Assembly: GCF_030272615.1 (NCBI RefSeq)
Contig: NC_081409.1
Coordinates: forward strand, 529,292,291 to 529,356,290
Length of the DNA: 64,000 nt
Source: Cryptomeria japonica
Lineage: Eukaryota > Streptophyta > Pinopsida > Cupressales > Cupressaceae
Reading direction: 5' to 3'
Shown: piece by piece, positions 45,301-56,888 of the stretch
How the letters are laid out: each line of letters starts with the position of its first letter
How positions within the stretch are numbered: position 1 is the stretch's first letter
The notes under the pieces: model-generated
Database searches by the model: none
The model's input: the letters and a program-made list of their open reading frames with translations, nothing else
Told to the model about the DNA's origin: nothing
Made by a program: the position numbers and the translations under genes

Positions 45301-46496
45301 CATTCCTGAATGGTATATTAGAAGAAGAAGTTTTTATTGAACAACCTGAAGGATTTATTGAAGACAAGAGTAAAGACCAGGAATGTAAATTGAACAAAGC
45401 TTTATATGGTTTGAAACAAGCACCTAGAGCATGGTATGAAAGATTGCACTCTTATTTAATCAAGATTTGTTTTATAAGGACAAGTGAAAACAACAATATG
45501 TACATGAAGAATGATGAAAATGGAATACTGATCTCAACCATATTTGTTGATGATATTATAGTTTGTGAAAATGACTCTTTATGCAAGAACTTTGGAAATT
45601 GAATGAGCAAAGAATTTGAGATGTCATTAATTGGTGAGATAAAGTATTTTATAGGTTTACAAATATTGCAAATGAAAAATGAGATTTTCATTACTCAATC
45701 CAAGTACATAAAGGAAATCTTGAAGAAATTTGGAATGGAGGACTCAAAACCAGTAAGTACTCCTATGACTACCAACTATAAACTATCAAAGAATGATGAA
45801 TCTACATCTGTTGATGAGACACTTTACCGATCCATGATTGGAAAGCTACAATATGTTGTTCACAACAGACCAGACATAACACATGCGGTAGGTATAGTTG
45901 CAAGATTCTTTGCAGATCCCAAGGAAACACACATGACAACAATCAAGAGAATTTTCAGATACTTGAAAGGCACTGAGGATTATGGCTTAGTATATCAAAA
46001 AGGAAATGATTTTGATTTAAAAGTTTATACTGATGCTGATTGGGCAGGCAACATTGATGACAGAAAAAGCACAAGTGGACGAGCTTTCCTTTTAGGAGAA
46101 AGACTAGTGAGTTGGCTTAGCAAGAAACAAGGATGTGTTTCACAGTAAAAAACAGAAGTTGAATATGTTGCTACAACATTGAATTGTACTAATATAGCAT
46201 GGATCAAACAACTGTTGGATGGTATAAATGAGAAAGTTACCAAGCTAGTAACTATATTCTGTGACAATACTAGTGCCATTAGCATTTCAAAGAATCATGT
46301 TATGCACTTTGAGACAAAGCACATCTCTATCAAATATCATTATCTTAGAGAAGAAGCTCAAGAGAAGAAAGTGGTGTTGGAGTATATTAGCACAAAGGAA
46401 CAAATAGTAGATATCTTCACCAAGCCACTACCAAGGGACACTTTTAAGTATCTCAGAAGTAAGTTAGGGGTCCTACCCCTATCTTCCATTCACTGA
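42333..46496 (+). pseudogene. Copia Gag-Pol polyprotein of element I (single frame, seven stops)
   Basis: A frame of about 1,387 codons from the ATG at 42333 to the TGA at 46494. Gag: 'VQRAKVDSLRGQLESMRMN' and the CCHC knuckle region 'CFNCDKIGHMASNY' (last Cys changed to Tyr, 43183-43224). Protease: 'SWIIDSGCSHHMIG' (about 43471). Integrase: 'HTDLCGPMKV', 'LRSDRGGEFTSDEF' and 'TPQQNGIAERR', the D-D-E residues. RT: '[20 protein letters not shown]', '[12 protein letters not shown]', '[17 protein letters not shown]' and FVDD near 45544. RNase H: 'YTDADWAGNIDDRKSTSG' and 'CDNTSAISISKN'. Internal stops are at 42384, 42708, 43683, 44454, 44820, 45600 and 46146. There is no envelope-like gene. The lack of indels over 4.1 kb is striking. 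Confidence 0.92.
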
Positions 46497-46880
46497 ACGA
46501 GTTAGGTGAAAGCATCAATTCAATGACTCTATAGAATATCTTTTAAGAGTTGATGTTGATTTACACACTTTAGGATGTTTTCTAAAGGTGTGCAGGAAAC
46601 AAAATAGGGAATAGGAATTGAAGACAAAATGCTCTAACCGAGACTAAGTTGACACATAACAACAGGAAATCACTTCATACAGGAAGAAATTATGTTTTAG
46701 TTCTTTACTTTTTGGCATTGTTGTCAAAGGGGGAGAAGACTAAAGAAAAGAGGAGAAGACTAATGTATAGGGGAGAAGACTAATGACAGGGGGAGACCAT
46801 TTCAGCATTTCAGCAATCTGAATCCGATTCCATTAGGTCAAAATTCAATTGCTTTTGCCATCAATGCCAAAGGGGGAGAT
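46497..46880 (+). other. 3' untranslated region and PPT of copia element I
   Basis: 46731-46795 repeats GGGGAGAAGACTAA-like purine units three to four times (GGGGGAGAAGACTAA, GAGGAGAAGACTAA, GGGGAGAAGACTAA, GGGGGAGACC). The final PPT CAAAGGGGGAGAT ends at 46880, next to the 3' LTR. The 'TTGGCATTGTTGTCAAAGGGGG' type of sequence is shared with element K. Confidence 0.75.
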
Positions 46881-48397
46881 TGTTGGCATTATAACAGACA
46901 AAGGGAGATTGTTGGAATTTCTATAAGGATATTGAGAAGGTTATTGATGATTATAGATATAACTGATTAAGGATGTTTACTATCTTAATATTATTATTTT
47001 GTTATTGATGTCAAGAAATTGATTTTCTAATTCAGTATGATGTTGCCATATCTTAAGAAGTATGATTTGGTGAGTATAAAGATGTCGGTAAAAGACACAG
47101 AAAGATTGTGATGAATAAGGGGAGAAATAAGTTATTCAATGGGCAACTATTACCGAGTTAGACAATGATGAGATCATGATGTTTAGATTGTTTTGATATC
47201 CTACATATGATGTTCATTGTAAGGTTAATACTATACTATGTTACCAAGCAAAGAACCCAGTCGATAAACCCTATGGAACCTAGTCGGTAAACCCTAAGGT
47301 TATTGCTATCAGTTAATGAAGATAGAATGTCTACCAAGTGAAGTTTAGTATTTACCGAGTTGCAACCGAGTAATAACAGAATGCATTAAATGATTACATG
47401 CGTTATTTAATGAAGGAAGCTGATGAGTTGGAACTGATTAAATGATTGGTATGTCGCGCATGAAGTTTGTTAAAGAATCTATGGCAAAGGAAAATCGGCA
47501 GGAAGATCTACAGCGCAGATTGAACCACAATACCCTAGCACAAGTTCCAAGAAATGTATGCAAGTTCCAAGGCAGGGTAAAACATTTTTAGATCAAAGGA
47601 TACATTGAACCTAGTCAAGTTTGAAGATTTGATGGCTATGATTGATCATGGGATATGTGATCAAGGAGATTAAGTGGTTAGCAATTGTTTATAAATAAGG
47701 AACTGTTGATAAACAATGTATGCGGGCAAGTGTATGCATAGGGATGCTACATAGTGATTACTGAGCACAAAAGCTTGAAGACCTGTTTGATTAATAGAGT
47801 ATAAAGCCCAGCAGATGGACAAGATAAGTCCTAGATTGTATTGAGCAAATAAGAATCTACTTTAGCATTTTAGATGTGAAGTTGTAGATAGATTTTTATT
47901 ACTGTTATTTTGTGAAGTGACAAAAAATCTCTTAACCGAGTGGACTTAACAATCTTATTTGTAAAACCCTCTAGCAAGGTGACATTCTGATTGAGTGTTT
48001 GAAATCCTTTAACAAGGTCACTTCTAACAAGGTGAAGATCCTAACAGATCTGAGGGAAATCCCTTAACTAGGTCACATCTAGCAATGTGTTTATAATCTT
48101 TAACAGGATTTGCTTTTAACCGAGCATACTCTAGAAGAGTATATTTCTTAGTGGGTCCAAAATCCCACAGTGGTTTTTCCCTATTTGGGTTTTCACGTTA
48201 AATCTGGTGTTATGAGTGTTATGATATTTTTATGCTTATGAGTTTGCATGTTTAGCAGTTTTGGTTATATTGCTGAAGTATATGTTAACGAGGTTGAATC
48301 TGTTGTTTTTATGGAAGATTAAGTTTGTATGATTCACCCCCCCCTCTCATCTTGTTGGCTATTGGATCTGTACTTACATTAAGTATCAGAACTATCA
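46881..48397 (+). repeat. 3' LTR of copia element I
   Basis: 1,517 bases, TGTTGGCATTATAAC...AGAACTATCA. It is a close copy of the 5' LTR; most differences I noticed are C/T or G/A. Its C run is 8 long (48337-48344) against 11 in the 5' LTR. A second TGTTGG at 46910 is internal: the true start is set by the PPT and by the target duplication. Confidence 0.88.
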
Positions 48398-48402
48398 TGT
48401 AC
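48398..48402. other. Target site duplication of copia element I (right)
   Basis: TGTAC, identical to 40750-40754. Confidence 0.85.
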
Positions 48403-49530
48403 GTATTTCAAAAATCTCAACAAAGCATGTTCTAAAGATTATTTTCCACTTCCCAACATTGGTATCCTAGTTGATTTAACAACATGACATGAAATGATTT
48501 CCCTTATGGATGTTTTTTCAGGTTACAACTAGATAAAAATTGTAGAGGATGATCAACATAAAACAATTTTTACCACTCCCTCGAGCATTTTTTGTTATGA
48601 GGTTATGCCCTTTGGTCTCAAAAATCTAGGTGCCACATACCAATGCACTATGACAATAATATTACATGACCTCATGCATAATATACTGAAAGCTTATGTA
48701 GATGACATACTAGGATAATTAAAAACTAGGCCAGAACATCTAGCTATCCTTGAACAAATTTTTGAATGTTTGGCTCAGTACAAGTTGCCCCTCAATCCTA
48801 AAAAGTGTGTATTTGGAGTTACATCAAGTAAACTTCTAGGTTTCATAGTTTTTAGGAGTGGTATAGAAGTTGATCCTAACAAAGTTAAGGCAATCCTAGA
48901 AATGCCTCCTCCTAAAACATTGAAGAATTTGTGTAGTCTCCAAGGAAAGCTACAATCTGTTAGACGCTTTATTGGTCAATTTGAAAATAAATGTCAGCCA
49001 TTCACACATCTTATTAAAGTTATAGAGTTTAAGTGAGATGCTCAATGTCAGCAAGCATTTGAAAAAATAAAAGAATATCTAGCTCATTTTCCAGTATCAA
49101 TGCCACAAATTCTAGGATGACCATTCCTTTTGTATATCTCAGTTACTCCAGTTGCAGTCGGAGAACTTCTTTCCCAACATAATAATTAGGGAAAAGAATG
49201 TGCCATTTACTACATTAGCCGAACCCTGATAGGGTATGAGCTCAATTACTTAGCTATGGAAAAAGCATGTCTAGCTATTGTCTTTTGTTCACAAAATCTT
49301 CAACATTACATGATAAGTCATACAATTAAGCTCATATGTAAGATTGATTCTTTGAAGTACCTATTATCGCAGACAACCCTTACTAGTCTTATGGCTAAAT
49401 GGGTCATTTTGCTTACTAAATTTGATATTCAATATGTAGATAGAAAGGCCATTAAAGGATAGGTAATTGTAGACCAACTAAAAGAAACACCCTTGACAAA
49501 TACTCATCCATTAGTTGCATAATTTTCAGA
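48403..49530 (+). pseudogene. Element H RT (second part) and RNase H
   Basis: The RT resumes with 'DYFPLPNIGILVDLTT', 'ISLMDVFSGYN', 'YEVMPFGLKNLGATYQ' and 'KAYVDDIL' (catalytic YVDD intact, near 48690-48713). Then come 'LNPKKCVFGVTSSKLLGFIV' and 'SVRRFIGQFENKCQPFTHL'. RNase H follows with 'ECAIYYISRTLIGYELNYLA' and 'KWVILLTKFDIQYVDRKAI'. Stops at 48507, 48717 and 49034 and others break the frame. Confidence 0.86.
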
Positions 49531-50000
49531 TGATATGTTTGCACAATCACAACATAGATTCCCTGGAAACTTTATTTTGATGGTTCACATACACATAATA
49601 GATCAGGAGCAAGGTTCTTATTTGTGACGCCACAAGGGGACCTTATTCATAAATCTTTGTAAATCTTTCAAGTTGTCTTTCCCATGCAACAATAATATTA
49701 TTGAGTATGAAGGTCTTATCATTGGTCTCAAAACAACTATACAATGGAATATTGCAGATATTCTTGCTTATGGGGATTCACAATTGGTTGTTAAATAGGT
49801 GAATGATGAATACCAAATTAAGGATGATAAGTTGTTACCATGTAAAAGGATGGTTGATGATCTCACGAAGATATTTCAAAGTGTTACCTTTGATCGAATA
49901 CCCAGAGCACAGAATAAGGTAGTTGATGCAATGGCTACTATTGGTTCATTGATTGCAATAGAGTCAAATAGTCCAAAATATAAGTTTTTGGTCGAATAGC
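49531..50000 (+). pseudogene. Element H archaeal-type RNase H (Tat lineage)
   Basis: The second RNase H after RT and RNase H, as in element D. DGSHTH near 49577, IIEYEGLI near 49700, YGDSQLVV near 49768 and VVDAMAT near 49920 keep the four acidic positions, across at least one frameshift (49600-49680). Element H is therefore Tat lineage, in the same gene order as D and different from C. Confidence 0.8.
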
Positions 50001-51293
50001 TTCTCCAGCCAACTTTTGAGACATCACACAGATATGGTGTGCAACATTGTTGGTCCCCAATCACCCTAGTACCATGATATTTCTACCTACCTTAAATATA
50101 ACACCCTTTCACCCAACATATCTCAAAATCATTGTCGTAACCTCATTCGTTGATGTGCTCGGTTTACAATTATAGGAGATAATCTATATTGTCGGGGCTA
50201 TCATGACATCCTTGCTAGATGTTTAGATTCAAATGAGGCTAATCTTACAATTAAAGAAGTGTGAGTTGAAACTTGTGGTGCTCATATGAGTGGATATGTT
50301 CTTTCCAAACAACTTTTGAGAGGGACATATTACTAACCCATGATTGAGCATGAATGTTGTGATTTTGTTAAAAAATGCTTATTCATGTTCCAACACAAGA
50401 TTTGTAGCCTATCACAACACCATGGCCTTTTTCTACATGGGGCCTTTATTTGGTTGGTAAAATTTATTCTTCTTCAAATGGACATAAGTTTATCATTACT
50501 ACTACTGAGTATTTTACCAAGTGGGTTGAAGCTATCCCCCTCACTCTTACTACTAGTGTCCAAGTGTCCAAATTTATCCTATATTACATCCTTTATCGCT
50601 ATGGATTTTCCTCTACCATCATTACCGTTAATGGAGCCTCATTTAAAAACAAACACATGCATGATATTTATTCCACATTTCATATCTGGCACCGTTGGTC
50701 TACCCCATATTACCCACAAGGTAATGGCCAAGCTGAGGCAACCAATAAAACCTTGTTACATATCCTAAAAAAGGTTGTCAATGAAACTAATCATTGTTGG
50801 CATCTCCATCTAAATCCACCCTTTGGGCACATCGCATCAGTATCCTAACTTCCACTCGATCCACTACATATTCCCTTATTTATGGTACAGAAGCAGTCTT
50901 GCCAATTAAGGTTGAGTTACCATCCTTGCACATATCCCTGAAGGATTTTGTTTTTGATGAAGATTATAGGGTGGCAAGGCTAGCTTAGCTGGATTTTCTT
51001 GATGAATAATGTCAGAAAGCATATGACCACTTACAAGTATATCAAACTAGACTCAAGAAACAATATCAAAACAAAGTTCATCCTTGTGAATTTGAGGTTG
51101 GTGATCTAGTGCTTCATGAAAATCCATGGAATCAGTAGGACAAAGAAAAGAAAGGAAAGTTTGAAGTCAATTGGTTGGGCCCATATGTACTCACAACAAA
51201 ATACGGTTCAGGATCCTATCAACTATCCACTCTAGAAGGGGAGCCTGTCAATGACCCCCTAAATATCCTACATTTGAAGAGATTATATGCCTA
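50001..51293 (+). pseudogene. Element H integrase
   Basis: The N-terminal zinc-binding part (50100-50400) is badly decayed. The core is readable at 50450-50848: 'YSSSNGHKFIITTTEYFTKW', 'RYGFSSTIITVNGASFKN' (the second catalytic Asp of the usual DNG is now Asn in VNG) and 'STPYYPQGNGQAEATNKT'. The C-terminal part carries 'KKGKFEVNWLGPYVL', 'GSYQLSTLEGEPVN' and 'NILHLKRLYA', ending at the TAA at 51291-51293. The protein is not functional. Confidence 0.82.
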
Positions 51294-51355
51294 ATCCATG
51301 ACAATGTACCATTCAAATATCAAAAAAAAAAAAATTAAAAAAGAAAAAAAAACCA
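51294..51355 (+). other. A-rich tract after the pol stop of element H
   Basis: Runs of A broken by single G or TT between the pol stop and the LTR of element J. Element D has an equivalent tract at 27150-27200. Confidence 0.7.
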
Positions 51356-52331
51356 TGTTGGCAATTGACACTCATCCGGTGATTTCTAGTGGCTTCCGAT
51401 GCTTGATTTATGGTCTAGGGCTATCATTGATGGCAATTCTTCCTGGTGATTCGATCCGGCTCTCGTGATTCATCTTATCTAGAAGTAGGAGTTAACCGGT
51501 AAAACAAGGCTATCTCGGTAATGTTGCGGTTAGGAATGACTTCCGATGATTGTGGTGATTTTAGTGGTTGATTTCGTGTTCTTGGTGAATGGGAATATCC
51601 TTAGGAAGCATGTGATTATAATATTTTGGTCTGGTTCTATGTTTTGGTCAAGATTGAAGCCGACTTGGAGCTACACGTTACATGTCTTGAAGCCGACTTG
51701 AAGGAGATTATCTTTATGTTAAGACCGGATATATAAGATTGATTTGGCGATTGGTTTTTGGTGTAATACTATTTGAGGTGATCTATTGTAGTGTGATTAA
51801 GAGTAGTTGCACGTGCGCGTTTGGTTCATAGACAATACAATAGCTGATTGAGACAAAAACAAAGTATTTAGCAGAGTGAAGACAGTTCAAGATTCAGTGC
51901 TTAACCGAAAATCATTCTTGCATTATCAGATGCTACTTGGGAGTTCATTTCATTGTATTTCCTCATTGTAATCAAATTGTAAGTCAATGAGACTTCCCTG
52001 AAGGTTGTAGCCTTCCGGGCAATTGTAATTGAACAATGAGCTCTAGGCAGTGAGCTTGAATGCAAGTACATTCTCCATCTATGTAATATTTATGTACTCC
52101 TGGCCATAGTATATGAATATTGTGGGTTCCAACCCCACCATGGTTTTTCCCTTTCCAGGTTTCCACGTAAAATTTTTGGTGTTGTGGATCTGCGGTTTGT
52201 TTTCTGCATGTTTATGTTCTTTTCTGTTATGCATTGCTAACCAGTGCATAAAGAATAAGTTTGTGGATTTGATTTCTAATAGATCACTAATTCACCCCCC
52301 CCCCCCTTCTCAGTGATATTTGATTCTAACA
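51356..52331 (+). repeat. 5' LTR of element J
   Basis: 976 bases, TGTTGGCAATTGACACTC...TTGATTCTAACA, ended by a PBS two bases later. A run of 12 C (52295-52306) is followed by TTCTCAG. It shares layout with the K LTR, including GAGCTCTAGGCAGT (52040 and 17568) and a GTGAATATT..GGGT..CAAATCCCACC-like stretch, but differs over most of its length. No second copy is in the window. Confidence 0.75.
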
Positions 52332-52333
52332 AT

Positions 52334-52345
52334 TGGTATTAGAGC
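52334..52345 (+). other. Primer binding site of element J
   Basis: TGGTATTAGAGC, identical to the PBS of copia element I. Confidence 0.85.
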
Positions 52346-52399
52346 CTCATTCCTCCGAGGAAGCTTAATCACTTGAGGAAGATCCGGGAGATTGATTCT

Positions 52400-53592
52400 A
52401 TGGATTTCGATTTTCAGAGACAACTCAATGTGGCACTTGAGGGTCTTGATGCAACTAGAAATAAGATATGTACCCCAAAGAAGAGCCTGAATGCAACTGA
52501 TGAATTCATTAGTGAGCTAAAGGATCAAGGAAGTATCTATAGAGAGATGAGGAAGGAATTGATGGACAAGTTGATGGACAATTTGAAGGACAAAGAAGAT
52601 CAGATCATGGAATATTAGGACAAAGATGATGAAGTTAATAAGCTTGAGAGAGAAAATGTTGATTTGAAGAATGAGATGCAATCCATTATGATGAGGTTGA
52701 CTATGGAGATTGAGGACCAGAAGAAGAATGAAGAGAATATGGCACAATCATTGAAGAAAAGAGTTGATGAATGCTTCAGGCTTACCTATGAGAATGATCA
52801 CTTGAAGCTTGAGTTGACTTATTCAAGAAATAATGGTCAAGAGCTAGAAAGGTAGGTTGCTACTATAAGGGATGAACTTGCTACTGCTAATGAATACAAT
52901 GATAAATTCAAATCTAGTTCAACAAGGCTTGATGAGATGCTGGAAAGTCAGAGACATGGAAAGGACATGCGAGGTTTAGGATTTGAGAAAGGTGAATCCT
53001 TTGGATCTGGACAAGGAAATGAAAAAACCTAATCAAAAGAAGAGCAAGAATCCTCTGGTAAGACAATCTAATGCTCATAAATTCAATGGTAGGTGCTTTA
53101 CTTGCAATAAATTTGGTCATATGGTAAGTTATTATAGAAGTAGGATGAATAATGGAATGATGAACAGTAACAATATGATGAACAATATGAATAATGTTGC
53201 TACCTTTACCGGTCAGTGTTTCATATGCAATAACTTTGGTCACAAGTCAAATGTGTGTAGAAAAGTAATGAATAATTTCCAAAACAAAAGATGCTATGCT
53301 TGTGGAATGTTTGGACACATCTCAGTGCAGGTAAAGACCAAATCAGATGAACTTCAGACCCATGCAAAATAATGTTGTTTGTAGAGCATGCAACAAAACC
53401 GGTCACATTGCAAAGTACTGCAGAAATAGGAATAGTGCTCTAGTAGATAAGAACAAATTAGATGAGAAAGGAAAAGAGAAAGTAGAAGAGATCAAGGAGA
53501 AGCATGAGAAAATGTGGGTAAGAAAGGATGAATCTAGAGCTAACAATGGGTATGCACCCAAATCCGGTGCAAGATCTTCAACCGATAACTAG
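52400..53592 (+). pseudogene. J ORF1: coiled-coil zinc-knuckle protein
   Basis: About 397 codons across several frames from the ATG at 52400, homologous to K ORF1. The coiled coil is at 52400-52950 ('MDFDFQRQLNVALEGLDATR', 'RLTYENDHLKLELTYSR'). Four zinc-knuckle positions follow: CFTCNKFGHM (the fourth ligand Cys replaced by Tyr), CFICNNFGHKSNVC, CYACGMFGHI (last ligand lost) and CRACNKTGHIAKYC, separated by Asn/Met-rich spacers. A stop at 52616 and frameshifts disrupt it. Probably an RNA-binding Gag-like protein without a recognisable capsid domain. Confidence 0.75.
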
Positions 53593-53989
53593 GGCATTAT
53601 GCCTTAGGGGGAGTTTTTCATGTAGATTCTAAGAACCCTCTCTTTGGTGGTCTACAATCGATTCCAAAAGATTGCAGAAGGACTCAATCATTTGTGCTGA
53701 TGATATCTGAAAGTTTCTGAAGGATCTTGTGCTCCGGTATGCAATTTCATGAAGATCGTAATAACTGGTTGCTGCACTTATTACAATGGAAAATTAGGTT
53801 TTCGAAGGATAAAAGTGCATTTTAAAGTCTTCTTTGTCACAATGCAATCAAGCAAATAGACTAGAAAAGAGAGAAAAGCAAGTTGGCGATTTCAATAGCA
53901 ATTTCAACAACTTCAGAATTTTTGTGCTTGATTGTGAAGCAAGGTATTTATTTGTTCAGACTCAATTTTTATAAACCCTAGGATCCAAA
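53593..53989 (+). other. Intergenic spacer of element J
   Basis: About 400 bases without a gene between ORF1 and ORF2. It has TTAGGGGGAG at 53605, a purine-rich word also seen in copia 3' regions. Confidence 0.45.
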
Positions 53990-56888
53990 ATGGCTTCAGT
54001 TTCTGGTATCGCGACTCCTCTGTTAGTTGAGATTAAAGATAGGGCTCATCCAGTCTTCAAGGAATATCCTTTTAAATTGGTCAAGGATGATCCAGAAGGT
54101 GCATTCTCATCAGTGCCCTACGATGTGCTGCACAACAAAGATGTCAGGGCCTACATTCATTGTGACCTTGAAGAGCTTGGAAATGCAGATATGTTGGATT
54201 TATACAACAAGCATTTGGTCGACGGTTTGGGAAATATCAAACCTGAATATAAGGTGATGAAGGATAAGGGTTTCTCATAGTTCATACATTTTTCATTGTT
54301 TGACGAGGCAGATTGGATCTGCAATATACTTAACCGTGTGCATGATGAGTTTATGTGGCTTGATAGACCACACAAAATCACCAAGCAAGTGATCTGTGAT
54401 GTAACTAGCTTAGTTGAAACCAGTGAAGTGCCTAGTTTAAGGAAAGTATCAAATGACACCGTCATTGCTACCACAAGATCAAAATTTGACAGCAGAGCCT
54501 TGACTGTGAACGATATTTTGGAGAATGATGTGAAGTTTTATTCAATGGTAGTCAGATACAAGGTTTACCAGTCCAGTCGATACAACTCTATCTCCGGTAC
54601 TGCTATCTATTCTGCGTACCAAATGCTCAAGGAAGATAAGAGGTATGATCTATGCACTGCACTTCTAAATTAATTGTTGAGTAATCTGAAGAAGATCAAA
54701 TAAGATAAAAAATATACATTCAAATATGGTGCACTCCTTATTTTCTTGGTATTGTACTTCCTAAATGAGATACCCAATATCAAAGGTAAGGTCCAATGGG
54801 CCTATGATAGACCTGTGGCCATGCAGATCGAAGAAGGTCTATGGGGAGTTGGTGATGCAACCATGAGGATATCTGCCCTCTGGGGATACTTTAAAACCTT
54901 CCAAGCCGAAATGAATAACAAGGAAAGGATTCCTAAGGAGGTAGTTGAGAAATATTAACAAACCATTTGCTTCATGGTCGACAAGGATCAGTGTCTGATG
55001 GAAGCAATGGAGTCCTAGATAGTCTGGATCATGCCCATGGGGTATGAAGTTGACTTTGTTACACTTGAGGCATATGCACAACATCTTATGAGGAACCTAT
55101 GTTGCAGTATCTCCGATGGCCTCAGAAACTGAATTTGAGGAAGAGGCAGGATGAGCTAAGAAAAAGGGAGAGTTTTTCATATTTGTGAGGAAGCCTCAAT
55201 ATAGTGGAGCATAGCAAAGCAAAAAGACTAAGTCAGATCTTGTTCCTACTGGAAGATCCCAAAGAGGTAGATCCGTCAAAAGTTAACTTGACAAAGACCT
55301 TAAGTCTGGTAACATACAAGTTAAGTACACAATCATTCCTCCACTATCAGAAGGTCAATTGACACATGAAATATTAGTGGATGGCAATTTGAAGAATCTT
55401 GAAGCAAATTTTGAGTATTTTGATGAAGGTGACAAAAGGAAAGTTGTATTATACTTACATAATTTTAGTAAGACATTAATTGAATTAGAAAATTTTATTC
55501 CAAAGGACTTGTATAGTTTAATAGATTCTAGAAGAATGAATACAAGCAAAACTGACAGAGAAATGAAGGAGAGAGGGCTAGTAAATTTATTTACTTGTAT
55601 TACTCATGGTGAAGTTAAGAGACTAATTGAAGAGGCAAATAAAAAGGAATTCAGAAGTAAAAATAGAATCAACATATTGATGATTGGGAATGTAGAGGAG
55701 GTAAGGAAGGAAACAAAGGAGATATGGAGAAAGATTTGTCAGAATGACCCTCTGTACAAATATACATTTAGATCATATTAGTTGGAAGATAAGCAAGGTG
55801 TTTCTGGAAGTCAGAAGGTTGAGAGTCAATCTGAAAATCAACCAGAAGACCAAGGCAATACCACACTTGATACTGAGACTAGTGACAATCCTCTGGTGGT
55901 AGATATCTCTATAGCCCCTATGATTCAACAAGATGATATTGCACCAAGTGGTGACACCGGTGCAACAGATAAAGGGGACAAGGGAGAGAAGAAAGATGAT
56001 GTACCAGCAGAGGTTGAGGTAGCTGAGGTTGACAAGGGTAAAGGCATAGTTGATCTGGCAATTGCCACTCCTTCGATTATTGGGACACCGCCTCAGATTT
56101 TGATCAATCTTGATGGCTCAGTTGATCTTGGGAAGATGTTTCCTACCAAGAATCTTATGCTTGCAACTATAGTACAAGCCCAAGCTAGCCAATATCTAGT
56201 GAAATCAGAGACTGAAGACAAAAAGCTAATTTTGATGTCTATAGATGTTTTGCAGAAGGTGACCCCTAATGTATAGTTAGATTCAAATAATATCCCCTCC
56301 GGTAAATTATTTCAGTTGATTAATAGTGTAAATACCAATTTTGACTCTTGGAGAAGACAACTACTCATAAAGTTTTGGACAAGTTTCAGGAGGTTAGAAA
56401 ACAAACATTCCTGAAAATGATTGAAGATGACAAGGTAACACTGAATGAGAGATTGCAGACTATTTCTGACACATTGTCAGAAGTTGGTAAACTATATAAA
56501 TCTTGCCTTATTTTGCCTAAGCTCACTATTGATATTGATAAATAGATAGGTGTCTGTCAGGGCAAGCTTGCTGGCATTTCTTAGTCTTTTGACCCTAATG
56601 TAACATACCAGAAGTATTGAAGGACAAATTATAGCCTTAAATGATTAGATCTCAAGCCTTCAAGAGGATAAGGAGAAAGTTTTGAGGAAAGTGGGTGAAC
56701 TCTAGAACCTGATTACCATCTGGTTAGATACTATGCTAAGTAATAAGGTGGACTGTATGAAGGAAATGGCCCGACCTATATCATCATATTTGAGAGAGTT
56801 AGAAATTCATGCTACTGTATTTAATGCATTTATCACAGTTTTAGGCAACTTGAAGAGTGGGTGGGATACACACCTAGGATTTTTGAAG
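53990..56888 (+). pseudogene. J ORF2: large helical protein, homologue of K ORF2
   Basis: Starts with 'MASVSGIATPLLVEIKD' and is followed in order by 'KDVRAYIHCDLEELGNADML' (against K 'EDLRIYIH' and 'TIEELGSEELM'), 'HDEFMWLDRPHKITK', 'RALTVNDILENDVKFYSMVV', 'LLSNLKKIK', 'LVLYFLNEIPNIKGK', a helical middle part at 55359-55781 ('KTLIELENFIPKDLYSLIDS' against K 'KVLIEVVDDLPNELYRILDA'), an acidic Pro/Asp-rich linker and a C-terminal coiled coil. Stops and two or three frameshifts break it (55090-55350, 56276-56348). It is cut off by the LTR of element E at about 56890. No enzyme motif is seen. Conservation with K over the whole length shows that ORF2 is a real protein family. Confidence 0.72.

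Larger units (their letters stand above)
40755..48397 (+). mobile_element. Element I: complete Ty1/copia retrotransposon
   Basis: 7,643 bases with two LTRs of about 1.5 kb, an initiator-Met-type PBS, one Gag-Pol frame in copia order (Gag, protease, integrase, RT, RNase H), a PPT and a perfect TGTAC duplication. It is inserted in the RT of element H. The LTRs are very similar but not identical, and the Gag-Pol frame has seven in-frame stops but no frameshift, so the copy looks relatively young but silenced. Confidence 0.92.

Noticed and set aside
46910-46925. TGTTGGAATTTC as the start of the copia 3' LTR
   Set aside because: The target duplication TGTAC and the PPT ending at 46880 set the start 29 bases earlier. 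The same internal TGTTGG occurs at 40784 in the 5' LTR.
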